Shown: positions 55,031-64,000 of the stretch, one piece after another
Layout: every line of letters begins with the position of its first letter
How positions within the stretch are numbered: position 1 is the stretch's first letter
Assembly (NCBI GenBank): GCA_036898135.1
Contig: JBAHVR010000302.1
Span: 512,001-576,000, forward strand
From: Oncomelania hupensis
Lineage: Eukaryota > Mollusca > Gastropoda > Littorinimorpha > Pomatiopsidae
Direction of reading: 5' to 3'
Length of the DNA: 64,000 bases
Position numbers and translations under genes: made by a program
The notes under the pieces: model-generated
What the model was told of the DNA's origin: nothing
Databases searched by the model: none
Seen by the model: the letters and a program-made list of their open reading frames with translations, nothing else

Positions 55031-56042
55031 GTGTGTTGCGCAGAGATTGAATTTTGTCAGAGAAATAGGTGGAAAAGGCGGATGGGAGTTCTTCTTTTTT
55101 GTGTGTGTTGGGGAGTGGAGATTCTTTAGGTGTGCCTAAGAGTTTGTTCATCGTAGCATAGAGAGTTTTGGAAGAAGTGGATTCTAGGATTTTGTTTTGG
55201 AGGTGTTTGCGTTTGGCATCAGAGATCAGTCTGCAGACTTTGGATCTGATGGTTTGGAAAATCTGTCTGTGAACGGTTAGGCCAGATAAGCGCCAACGGC
55301 GCTCAGCTTGCCGACGCTCACGCTTGGCCGTTGCTATCTCATGGGTGAGCCAGGGGGAAGGGAGTCGGTCGGGCCTGGAGCAGGAGGTGACAGGGGCATG
55401 GTTGTCAAGAAGTTTACGGAGAGAGGAATCAAAGTGAGATGCAAGATCAGAGGAGGAAGAGTCAGAGAGAAGGTCGACAGCTTCGGCGAAGAAGATGTCA
55501 CGGTTGACAGGTTTTAGTTTGCGGCGAGAGACAAGGAGTTGTTGTTTGTGAGGGGGAGGTAGATTGAGGAAGACGAGAATAGCGAGGTGGTCGGAGGGGA
55601 GTACAGAGGAGATGTCAGAGTCGAGAAAGAGTTTATCGGAGGTGCGAGTGATGATCCAGTCAATGGTGTGGCCAAGACGGTGAGTGGGTTGTGTGATGTG
55701 TTGTGTAAGATTGTGGTTTGAAAGTGACCTGCATAGGCGTTTTGTGTCCGGGTGATCAGGTTTGTCAAAGTGAAAGTTGAAATCACCAAGGAGGATGTGT
55801 TTGCCGGATCGTGTGCTGTAATGGTCGAGGAGGAGGTCAAATTCAGTAAAGAACATAGAGTTGGTGAGTTTGTTTTGGGAGCTCGGCGGAGGGCGATAGA
55901 TGCAGGAGAAAATGACTGAGTGGCCGGGGAGTGTTGCTTTGGCCTCGACATATTCAAATGAGGGATAAGTGAAGGGCAGAGATTGAGTGAAAGAGAGGTG
56001 AGCAGAAAGGCAGTCCCTGTAAATTAGGCCCAAGGCATTCAT
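54903..56042 (-). CDS. Endonuclease (C-terminal part) of the L2/CR1-like LINE
   Basis: 379 codons. The entry strand and the first catalytic residues are missing because of 5' truncation; what remains has CIYRPPPSSQNK, HILLGDFNFHFD, TQHITQPTHRLGHTIDWIIT (catalytic D) and LPSDHLAILVFL (catalytic DH), then a basic linker KRERRQAERRWRLSG and the region leading to RT. The frame shifts near 54990, after FTGTPL, into the RT frame. Confidence 0.86.
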   Translation of the reverse strand: MNALGLIYRDCLSAHLSFTQSLPFTYPSFEYVEAKATLPGHSVIFSCIYRPPPSSQNKLTNSMFFTEFDLLLDHYSTRSGKHILLGDFNFHFDKPDHPDTKRLCRSLSNHNLTQHITQPTHRLGHTIDWIITRTSDKLFLDSDISSVLPSDHLAILVFLNLPPPHKQQLLVSRRKLKPVNRDIFFAEAVDLLSDSSSSDLASHFDSSLRKLLDNHAPVTSCSRPDRLPSPWLTHEIATAKRERRQAERRWRLSGLTVHRQIFQTIRSKVCRLISDAKRKHLQNKILESTSSKTLYATMNKLLGTPKESPLPNTHKKEELPSAFSTYFSDKIQSLRNTLDILPSPPCPPDSPFTGTPLSFFRSLSSRSSQNHKDYVSQNL

Positions 56043-56655
56043 AGAATAGAATAAAATCAGCTGATTGAAATGTACAATAAGGCAACAAAGGAATAGGCGC
56101 CTCAGTCGCCCACACCCAAAGTTAGCAGGATTTGTCTGTGTTTATTTGCGTTTTATGCCTGGACTACAACTTAACATTCACCCGGTCATATATCCATAGC
56201 TAATACGAATTATTCTGTAAACACTTGGTGAATCAGACATCCGATCGAGTAGCTTGCCATCAGACAACTTTTAAATCAATCCCATACCTTCAAAATAAAA
56301 TACTGTTCTCTTTTGGAAGGTATAGGTACACCAGGACCCACATAATCATTATAGGTCATACGTGTCAACAGTGAAAACGTGTGTAAAAAGTGTTATTAGA
56401 TGAAACTTTGTGCACATAAGACACCTAATGTGCTTGATCATAGCCAAACTTTGAGGCTTGATAAAAAAAAAACATAAGAAAAATAAACTGTGCGCTGATG
56501 AAGAAAAAAAAGTAAACTGGGCGCCCGATTTACCCACACCTTCGGTGAATGCTGAATTAACATATCTATACATTCTCTTTAGCACAATGCTTTTCAATCA
56601 CCAGCATGGCACTGTATTGGTGAATGGTAGCCCTGCAGGCACATGAACTTGGGGG
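56043..56655. other. No gene seen
   Basis: Unique A/T-rich sequence. A short reading at 56582-56645 contains LVNGSPAG but is not a usable SRCR exon. Confidence 0.5.
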
Positions 56656-56778
56656 TGTTTGTGGGGAGCTACAGTATAGCCATTACTTCATAAGAAATTA
56701 TAAAGTAATGTGGGTTTTTTTTATTACTTCCAACAACGTTGGAAATTATGAAGTAATGGTCATCACTCCCCACAAACA
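56656..56778. repeat. Fold-back (hairpin) repeat
   Basis: TGTTTGTGGGGAG (56656-56668) and CCATTACTTCATAA (56680-56693) are mirrored by TTATGAAGTAATGG (56746-56759) and CTCCCCACAAACA (56766-56778). The centre adds further ATTACTTC / GAAGTAAT words and a T run. Confidence 0.8.
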
Positions 56779-57654
56779 TGCACAAACAAATTCAAGTGCT
56801 TATGGCAAGCCCCTATTAGGTTATAGGCACAAAATTAGAGGAGTCTGTATAACCACTTGATTTGCGCGTATAAAATAACACCTATCACATTCACAATTGT
56901 TCAAATAAAACACCATATTAAGGCAAATGAATTCTTTTTTTTTAAATAAAGATGACTTGCTTTTTAAATCATTTTCATCATGCCACTAAATTTATCATGT
57001 CTGTTTTTAGATGGCAAAACAAAGACAGAAATGCTTCTTAAACACTTTGTACAAATTTGTAGCCACAAATTAACCTTGGAATTTGGTAATCTTGTAAATT
57101 AAACTTTAAGCACTGTACTAAAAATTAAAACAACAACAAATGAATAAATAAAAAGTTTCTTGGAATGTTAACTGAATACTTAATTTAATGTACAAGTATT
57201 GAAAAGTAAAAATTACCTCCCATTTACCAGTAATTGAGACATACATACAAACTACTGTCACTGCCTTTTTCTTATAGAGGTTGGGACAGACAGGTGAGAG
57301 AGAGGGAACATAACATGACATAAAACATGTGTTCACCCGAAGTACTAAATACAGTGATAATCCCTTTTAGGGTGCCCAACGGTCGCCTTAAGTACAGATT
57401 TTATATTTTGATGTGCGAGTCTAGATCATGGGTACTCTGTGCAGTTAACTTGTATACAGATTTCACTCTTTACCGTATTATATTACACAGCTTACACATT
57501 TTCATATTTTCCAATGCTGGTCATGTACACAAGCTTAGTCAATTTTTCTTTTGACCCAAAGCAAGTTTAAAGAGACATATCTCGTATAATCTATATGCAA
57601 TGAAAACCAAAAAATATATATATATCCACTTCTGAAAGTTCATTTGTATTCTAT
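56779..57654. other. No gene seen
   Basis: A/T-rich unique sequence; no exon with convincing splice sites on either strand. Confidence 0.45.
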
Positions 57655-57830
57655 CACAATAGGAATAAGGTGAACGTTTGGTTCTGCATATATCATGTCT
57701 GCTTTTTTAATCGTCGAAATTCATTTTATTTCATAAACTTCAAAACAGACATTCATGTTTTTGTTCACTAAATATTGACACTGGTATATGCAGAATCTGA
57801 AATCAATTCAGTGACACAGTTTATCCATTT
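57655..57830. repeat. Duplicated segment, copy 1
   Basis: AATAGGAATAAGGTGAACGT.TTGGTTCTGC, AATCGTCGAAATTCATTTTA and GTTTTTGTTCACTAAATATTGACA..TATATGCAGAA recur in order at 59215-59635 with about 300 bp extra in the middle. Confidence 0.7.
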
Positions 57831-58461
57831 TCTGGTGAGTCAATATTTTTATTTAGAATTTGTGTCAGCACGGGTCTTGGAATTTTCTTTTTTGATCCAC
57901 CAGAGACTTCGGCAAGAACCAAACAACATTTGATCAAGTTCTGCATATAATGGTGTATCTTATTTTGTTAAGTGTAAAACATCATGCATAAGTATATTTA
58001 TAGCGAAAGTGCGCAAATATTAGTTTACTACCACATGTTACTCATCTAGTAGCCATGATATAGACTCAACACATACATGTATATAATGTATGCTCTTACA
58101 TCCCTCAGAGGTAAGGTGGTACAGGTCATGTCCTGGTCACGAGGTAATTTTCAGGACATATGTCTGAATCTCAGAAATGAACTAGACATTTTTTTTAAAG
58201 GACAGGACATTGTGCTGCTTGACAAAATAGGTTACAGGACAATGGCTATAGATACTGGACTGAATTGGGTGTCCGATATGGATATAAGTCCCTGCATAAT
58301 TAATTACAATATGTTTAAGTTTGAATAGAAATGGGCATAAATTGTCGACAACAACAAAAAACTGTACATCAATCCCTTTCACAGGACATAAAGGCGACAA
58401 TGGGTTGGAGAGTGCATCAATTGAAAACTTCAGACTTGCAAAAACTATGTACAAATTCACT
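57831..58461. other. No gene seen
   Basis: A reading frame at 58077-58328 has no homology and no coding-like base composition. AGGACA/GGACAT words recur at 58140-58390. Confidence 0.4.
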
Positions 58462-58680
58462 GTTAGGGTGACCGCAGTGGAATGATGCCTTAGGGTGACC
58501 TCACATAAATCTGCTTATAACACATGTCCAGATTCAACTGAATGCTTAACATAATCTGGACATTAAATGCTGTAATATAATGCAGTATGCATTCTTTAAT
58601 TTTATATTGTAAAGATATACATAATTTTGCTGGTCACCCTAAGGATTACCATGTAACTGAAGTGACTTCGGGTAATTTTA
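58462..58680 (+). repeat. MITE-like repeat, copy 2
   Basis: Inverted relative to 48380-48662: GGTGACCGCAGTGGAATGAT at the left, CAGATTCAACTGAATGCTTAAC and CCCTAAGGATTACCATGTAA at the right. Confidence 0.6.
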
Positions 58681-58689
58681 TCGCAATAG

Positions 58690-59219
58690 GAATAAGGTTT
58701 AAGAATTTGGAAAGACAGGACCATCAGTCTACATTCCAAAGTTAGACTGCTGCGCTCCCTTGTCATCTCCATCTTCCTATATGCTTGCGAAGCATGGCCC
58801 CTCACAGCAGATCTATAACGAAGAATACAAAGCATGGAGCTGAGGTGCTACAGAAGACTTCTGAGCATTTCCTATACCCAACACATCACCAATGACGAAG
58901 TCCGACAGACCATCACACAAGCCATTGGACAACACGATGACTTGCTCACAGTGGTGAAGAAACGGAAACTCCGATGGTATGGCCTGACCAGATCATCAGG
59001 CCTTGCAAAGACCATTCTGCAAGGCACAGTGCAAGGAGGTAGAAGAGGGAGACTGAAAAAGAGGTGGGATGACAACATTCGAGAATGGACTGGTTTGACA
59101 CTGAGCGACGCCATCAGGGTTGCTGAGGACAGAGAAAGATGGAGTATGCTGGTTAAATGATCATCTGTGGTGCCCCTACAATCTCCGAGTTACGGGACAA
59201 GATAGGATAGGATAGGATA
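58690..59219 (+). mobile_element. RTE-type LINE, 3' fragment with GGATA tail
   Basis: Matches the C-terminal end of the LINE at 6715-11530: MELRCYRRLLSISYTQHIT, KRKLRWYG, GLAKTILQGTVQGG, KKRWDDNIREWTGLTLS and a natural stop at 59158-59160. Ends in ATAGGATAGGATAGGATAGG. A fragment of the thumb region (GLKNLERQ..-type sequence) starts it, so it is 5'-truncated; six bases (one codon pair) are missing inside the WYGHV motif. Confidence 0.82.
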
Positions 59220-59635
59220 GGAATAAAGTGAACTTTTGGTTCTGCTTTTTTAATCATCGAAATTTATTTTCATCTCATAAACTTCAAAACTAAAATCCAC
59301 AAGCCACTCTATATACCTTTTATCTTCAAAATAAATATGAAACTGTACACATCTTGCATTTGTATGGCAATCTGATTACATTATTAAACTGATTAATGTG
59401 ACAAACTGTAATGGTCCAACAGTGAGACAGATCTTGGTGTCACCACAATTATATGTGGAACATGAAGACGATTCAAACAAACTTATCTTTTAAAAACTAC
59501 TTTTCACTAATAAAAATTGGAGTTTATACACAAATTATTATGAGGTAACGGAAAAGTGTTCTTGAATTCACGTTTTTGTTCACTAAATATTGACATCGTT
59601 ATATGCAGAACCTGAAATCAATTCAGTGACATTTA
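59215..59635. repeat. Duplicated segment, copy 2
   Basis: Diverged copy of 57655-57830: GGAATAAAGTGAACTTTTGG, AATCATCGAAATTTATTTTC and GTTTTTGTTCACTAAATATTGACAT.GTTATATGCAGAA. Confidence 0.7.
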
Positions 59636-60051
59636 TCTTGCCATGTTTGAATCCAGACCTTGAAGGAATCCTTCCACAGAGGTGAGTTCACTTATGGCTA
59701 AGGGACACTGATAGACAGTCTTATTGATCAACTCAGAGCGTCCCATATGCCGGTACAATGCCTCTCGGGTCGCTGAGTCCAAGTCTTGAAGGGAGAACAG
59801 TGTCGAGGCACGGTGCCGAAACTTATCAGCAATCAAAAGTTCAGGTTTGCTTTATTTTTATGTTTTGGGAAGTGTATAAGCTGCAAACACGGCATCTTCA
59901 TCACTGTGCTTTCTTTTGACATGCCTTGGAAGTCGTGACTGCATTTCTCCACAATAGAGACATGGTCGCTTTGGTTTCTTTCCTTTCTGCAGAATGTCTG
60001 GCTTCTTTCCAGTCAGCAGATTGTTGGGTCTTTCTTTAGTTGGCAGATTTT
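59633..60051 (-). pseudogene. Zinc finger fused to a tyrosine-recombinase C-terminus (Crypton-like gene relic)
   Basis: Minus strand, with a strong acceptor (long T tract, GTGTTTCAG) at 60053-60052 and a phase-1 start. It reads ENLPTKERPNN, KKPKRPCLYCGEMQSRLPRH, HVKRKHSDEDAV: a C2H2-type finger. After TLPKT there are two stops (TAA AAA TAA), then in the same frame IADKFRHRASTLFSLQDLD, ALYRHMGRSELINKTVYQCP, which fits the tyrosine recombinase box (R-H, HxGx, nucleophile Y). In relatives these lie hundreds of residues apart, so an internal deletion joined them. The usual HMGH is HMGR. Not a working recombinase. Confidence 0.55.
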
Positions 60052-61420
60052 CTGAAACACATTTAAAAAAAAAAAAACAAAAAAAAAACATTCGTTTTAT
60101 TAACTTTGTCAACAATATCTTTATCTGGGCCAGCTGCTTGCCACCCCTCCTCCCCCCAACAAAAAAAAAGCCATAATAAATGGGACAAACCCTAACAAAA
60201 AATGTAGCCAAGTATGCCACATATACTTGTTGGGTTTACAGTCATGACTACAACTTGCCGAAATGAGTTAAAATTCCATAGTAACGTTACAATGTATATA
60301 ATGTTGGCCGGATTCTACAAAGGGGTGGCAGATACTTCGGTCCCCAAAACATTTAAGCCCATTTCATTCAAACATACACACACAAATAAATAAAATAAAA
60401 TGCCAAACTTTCAAGATTCATAAAAAGATTGTTTACTGACACGGCACTGCTTTCCTTAACTCCACTTTATTTTGGTTCCTCAAGTGGTTGTGAGCGGTTA
60501 CAAACTAGATTCTGCATCAGATTGTAACAGTCATGGACAGCATGTATTCTATGATTTCAGGTCAGTATTAGTAATAAAAAAAAATGCACACTAGCATTAT
60601 TCAACACTTGGCTATTTTTGCTCTAAAGACTACAGTAGTGTAGGCCTGCAAATATTGAAAGGGGGAGTCAGAAGATTATGACATGATGTGCGATTGAATG
60701 CACAATAGTAATAACTTTTTGCTGCCACAGCTTTTGTGTTGCTGGGGCCAGGCCAAAAAGAAAAAAACTTAAACCCTGGTTATTCAGACCGTTTACCTTC
60801 GACTCAACAGATCCAATAAGACCACTATCCATTCTAATGCCTCAAGATAATCAAATGCGCTGATTAGATTTCCTGGAAGTGGATGCGCTGGAAAAATATA
60901 AAATCTGACCACGTAAACAAATATTAAACAGATTTACCATTACTTGTTACCATTTTAAAAAATCAGATATGGCACTAACAGTGTTTTGGGACGTAAAACA
61001 GTCTCGCCCATAGCATTTCATGAATGCCAATGCGTCACAGCCTTTTCAGTCTTCCTGTTATCATGTCTGCACCAGACCAAAACTGATAGTGACTGAATCA
61101 CATTTTGCTTTAATAAGATTTATTTGTTAAAGATTTATGACAAGACAGTCGCTAAGGATCAAGTCAGGGTGATGCTGCTTTGAGTTTGACACACATAAGA
61201 CCTAAGTTTCAGCACAGGCTTTACATTTCAGCAACAGTAGTCAGTGTACTGACACAATGATCAACCCCTTGATTAGCCCTCCCTCCATTTCTCCTTCCCT
61301 GTAGTCAACACTCACCTTCCCCTCTGGATGACTTGATCTAGCCGTGTGTGGAGGGTATGTTCCTTCTGGGACTCCTGTCATCCATCGCCCTGTCGAGGTC
61401 CGTTATCTCCATCCTTTAAC
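60052..61420. other. No feature seen
   Basis: Low-complexity A runs at 60065-60090 and 60160-60172 and unique A/T-rich sequence. If the flanking minus-strand exons belong together this is their intron. Confidence 0.4.
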
Positions 61421-61678
61421 CGCCCGCCCTGCTTTTCCCGATCAACACTGAGTGTGCCTGCGATGCGATGTTCTCTCGGTTCACCTTGATCAAACTGTTG
61501 TTCACTTTCAGCCCACCTATAGCGGCCGGTGAATCCCGATTGACACTGCCAGTGTACTGACCCGGCCTGTCTTTGTCCATCCAAAGGTTGAAGGTGTTGT
61601 TTTTGCTCAAGGAGAATCTGCCCTCTGCAAGGCTGCTGTTGTCGTTGGTGTTGGGGAGGACAGTGGTGTCTGGGGTTT
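61421..61678 (-). CDS. PDZ domain exon, NHERF-like, uncertain integrity
   Basis: Minus strand: acceptor CTGTGTGTCTGACAG, phase-1 start (two bases, AA), 85 codons, and a possible phase-1 donor GCG|GTTAAA at 61420; without splicing the frame stops at once (TAA). The reading contains FNLWMDKDRPGQYTGSV, RDSPAAIGGLKVNNSLIKVN and IGKSRAGG, which aligns with the second PDZ domain of NHERF-type scaffolds (carboxylate loop FNL, DSPA, GLK, VNG, RAGG). Substitutions at usually fixed places (EVNG to KVNR) suggest divergence or decay. PDZ scaffolds bind C-terminal tails of membrane transporters and receptors. Confidence 0.5.
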
Positions 61679-62198
61679 CTGTCAGACACACAGAGAGAAA
61701 CAAGTTGTGTTAATCGCCCTCGCTCACACATAATCACTTCTTTCTCAAAAAAAAATATTTAAAAAAAAAGGTGTGTGTGTGGGGTGGGGATTGGGGAGAA
61801 GGGGTGGTTGAGGGAAAGGGAGGGAGGGTAAAGATCAGATCAGTGCATTGCATTTATGTTCACTTTCGCAAACTTAATTTTTTTTTTTAATTTAACCATT
61901 GGCCGCAAAGCAATGACGATTTTCTGACGATCAGATATTATTGGAAAGTACCTATTGATTTCCTGGTCAACCGTTCTTTTGCCTACACCAAACCCAACCT
62001 AATCACTACTAAAGTTAAAGTTTTACTTGCCGATCAGAATTTCTACTAGAATAGTACACAAAACACTCTCAAGAGTAGCGTAATGATAAACTGGTGTGCT
62101 GCAATTCATGGAGAAAGCAGAAGACTCAGATTAAAAGACAAGGGTATGGCAACAAATAAATTGTGTAAATTGTGATGTGGAAATGCAACATGTCTTAC
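61679..62198. other. Intron between the two minus-strand exons
   Basis: GT at 62198-62197 and AG at 61680-61679 on the minus strand. Contains an A run and a GTGTGTGGGG tract at 61770-61820; nothing else seen. Confidence 0.5.
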
Positions 62199-62285
62199 CT
62201 GCCATTGAATTTCTTTGTTTTTCCAAAGCCACCTGCACCATTCTATTTCGTCTGTAATAATCAAATGGCTTGTATAATTGCTGTC
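62199..62285 (-). CDS. Exon upstream of the PDZ exon
   Basis: 87 bp on the minus strand with consensus sites on both sides: acceptor TTTTGATTTCAG and donor GGCAG|GTAAGA. In the phase that fits the PDZ exon (two bases, 28 codons, one base) it reads QQLYKPFDYYRRNRMVQVAL then EKQRNSMA, with no stop, and the last G joins AA of the next exon to give glutamate. A second frame is also open, but only this one joins in phase. Function unknown; a linker segment of the PDZ protein is inferred. Confidence 0.5.
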
Positions 62286-62519
62286 CTGAAATCAAAACAA
62301 AAGTTCAAAACACAACTCTTTTCAAATTAATGTCTTTCACTTGCAATTTTGAAGCAAACAAGAGGTTTTACAATTCTTCATTTGCAATTTGAAGACTCAC
62401 AAGTTTAAGTTTTGTCTGCTCTCTTTTATTTTTTGTGCCATGAGCCCAAAATGGTGACTGACACATTGCACAATTTAGAAAGACAGAGGCTATTAATGGG
62501 GCTCCCTACGAATAGCCTC

Positions 62520-62622
62520 AGATTCTATTCCTATCATATCCTGTCCCGTAACTCGGAGGTCGTAGGGGCACCACAGATGATAGTTTAACCAGCATACTCC
62601 ATCTTTCTCTGTCCTCAGATTT
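62520..62622 (-). repeat. RTE LINE 3' tail fragment, inverted
   Basis: Reverse complement of the LINE end: CTGTCCTCAG..., GGTTAAACTATCATCTGTGG, CCTACGACCTCCGAG, ACGGGACAGGATATGATAGG. Only about 100 bp are present, as expected of an extreme 5' truncation. Confidence 0.8.
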
Positions 62623-62633
62623 TATTCACAGGG

Positions 62634-62634
<1 letters not shown>

Positions 62635-62685
<51 letters not shown>

Positions 62686-62688
62686 TGT
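62635..62688. repeat. (ATT)n microsatellite
   Basis: About 16 ATT units. Confidence 0.95.
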
Positions 62689-64000
62689 TATTTATTTACT
62701 TATTTATATTAAACCCAGCGCTGTGATCATGCTTTTTTTATGAGTTCTTAAATTTTCATTAATTTATTCATTGATTTTTCCCCAAATATGGCTGACTGGT
62801 TAATATGAGCAATAGTGTTGTTTTTTGCAGACAGTAGTCAGTAAGCAACACATCATATCCTGCGTCTTTTATAAATATTGAGGGTGAAGGGGTTGGGGAG
62901 GGCGATTTTAATTTGGTAATCTCCGCGTTTGAAGTTGTAGGATAGCAATTTAAGTTATGATCGCTGTGTTGCTGTTAGTAACTTCCTGTTTTCTCTTGAA
63001 GATCCCCTGTAACTTGAGATTAAACAGTGATTATCCGTACTGGTCCAGTGGTTTAGTGCTTTGGAGAGTGGAATTTGCAAGATGTGCCATCATGTGGTGT
63101 TATGTAAGGGAAGTGGTTCAAATCTGCTCAGGGTTCTTTTTTTTTCTTGGCTCCTTTTTATGTATTTTATCTTTCTCATTTTATTTTTTTCTAAGAAAAT
63201 ACTAAATGAGCATAAAAAAGAATAGGAAACTCCAAAATATTTAAAATGCATCAGTAATATCATTTTAAGCATTTTATAGCATTATACTATTTTGTACTGA
63301 AAAGAACCAGAGAGTATTTGAACTCTTGACCGTCATCTTTTTTTTATTTTTTTTAATAGATCTATACCAATGATACAATACCATGCCATGGCAAAGAACT
63401 CATTTTCTTTAACTTTGTCAATTTACAGCACATTTCTGAAGTTACTCTTTTGGTCAGACTGACATCACATTCACACCTAATTGAGGTGTCGGGGTAAATT
63501 GTTGATAGTCGGCAACAGTAACAAGACTTACACACGGCTTATGTTCTCATGTTGTGAGACTATCTTCAAGCAACAAACCAAAAATTAACTTCAGCAATAG
63601 CGGAAAGCTTGAGGAAAACATTGACACAAGTTAGACTGATGTTTGGCCAGGAATACAGGAGCTGTTTTTCATTAATTTGAGAGTACAGTATTTTACATAC
63701 ATTATTTAGAATACATAAATTTGTACAGTATACAGTAAAGTATAATGAGTATTATGTATTGTATTACACATGCAGTACTACTGTATTCTACAATCCTGTT
63801 TATCCATTTCGTCATTTCATTCTGAAAAGCATGTTTGGCGGTATTGATTTGGATTGTGATAAATTGAAAGCTATTGTGTTGTGCGGTCTCAGTCTTACCA
63901 AAGAGCTTATTTACACTGACTGATCGAAACAGTGAAACTGAAAGTCAAGGACATTGGGACGTTCATAGACTTTTGTTTGGAAAGAGGGAAAATTAGGAAT
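62689..64000. other. No gene seen
   Basis: A/T-rich sequence to the window end. A possible minus-strand donor (GTGT|GTAAGT) near 63530 has no recognisable coding exon behind it; upstream exons of the PDZ gene may lie here or beyond. Confidence 0.45.

Larger units (their letters stand above)
53157..56042 (-). mobile_element. L2/CR1-like LINE, nearly intact, 5'-truncated
   Basis: Minus-strand element ending at 53157 in an ATT run after GCGCATTATAAATACAG, the same tail style as the element ending at 4430. It begins inside the endonuclease near 56040. One frameshift (about 54990) separates the endonuclease frame from RT; otherwise both frames are open, and the RT has an intact YADD box. Confidence 0.88.

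Noticed and set aside
56582..56645. Possible SRCR N-terminal exon (reads TVLVNGSPAGT) after a TTCTCTTTAG acceptor
   Set aside because: The frame stops a few codons later, the phase does not fit the 1-2-1 pattern, and no cysteine motif follows. The match is short enough to be chance.
58077..58328. 83-codon reading frame
   Set aside because: No homology, A/T-rich, no splice or promoter context.

Overview
The window is animal nuclear DNA: split exons with GT-AG introns, dense microsatellites, tRNA-derived SINEs, and several clades of LTR and non-LTR retrotransposons plus cut-and-paste elements. The mix (RTE-, L2/CR1- and Tx1-like LINEs, Ty3/gypsy elements with chromovirus-unlike layouts, Harbinger-type elements, an expanded SRCR-domain gene) fits a lophotrochozoan, most likely a gastropod or other mollusc; no species can be named from the sequence alone.

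The main host gene lies on the + strand from about 5.5 to 46.6 kb. Nine exons encode four complete scavenger receptor cysteine-rich (SRCR) domains plus the C-terminal half of a preceding one. Every domain is built from two exons with the same phase pattern (phase 1 / phase 2 / phase 1), and all nine exons join in one open frame, so the module is real even though most exons are too short to stand out as ORFs. The first exons (signal peptide, N-terminal half of the first domain) and the 3' end (membrane segment or stop) are not seen. Two introns are hugely inflated: 6.6-21.8 kb holds an RTE LINE split by a solo LTR, SINEs, a TIR transposon, a complete gypsy element and an inverted RTE fragment; 22.6-40.4 kb holds a four-level nest (gypsy element > Tx1-like LINE > Harbinger-derived element, and a second gypsy element in the 3' LTR of the first), every level supported by target-site duplications.

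Both autonomous-looking gypsy families (14.4-20.1 kb and 33.0-40.2 kb) carry integrase upstream of the RT/RNase H region, the order known from the GMR1 lineage, and both have lost the RT core by internal deletion. LTR pairs are nearly identical, so the insertions are young.

The right third (46.7-64 kb) is on a different footing: a small two-exon minus-strand gene (49.6-51.0 kb) with a CR1-like LINE just upstream of its start codon; a nearly intact minus-strand L2-type LINE (53.2-56.0 kb); and, at 59.6-62.3 kb on the minus strand, an exon remnant fusing a C2H2-type finger to a tyrosine-recombinase C-terminus and two exons that encode a NHERF-like PDZ domain. The left edge (0-5.4 kb) is repeats: ATT microsatellites, a G-rich minisatellite, and a dispersed repeat family packed with AAGGTCA motifs and interrupted by an L2/CR1-like LINE. 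No rRNA, functional tRNA gene or CRISPR array was seen.
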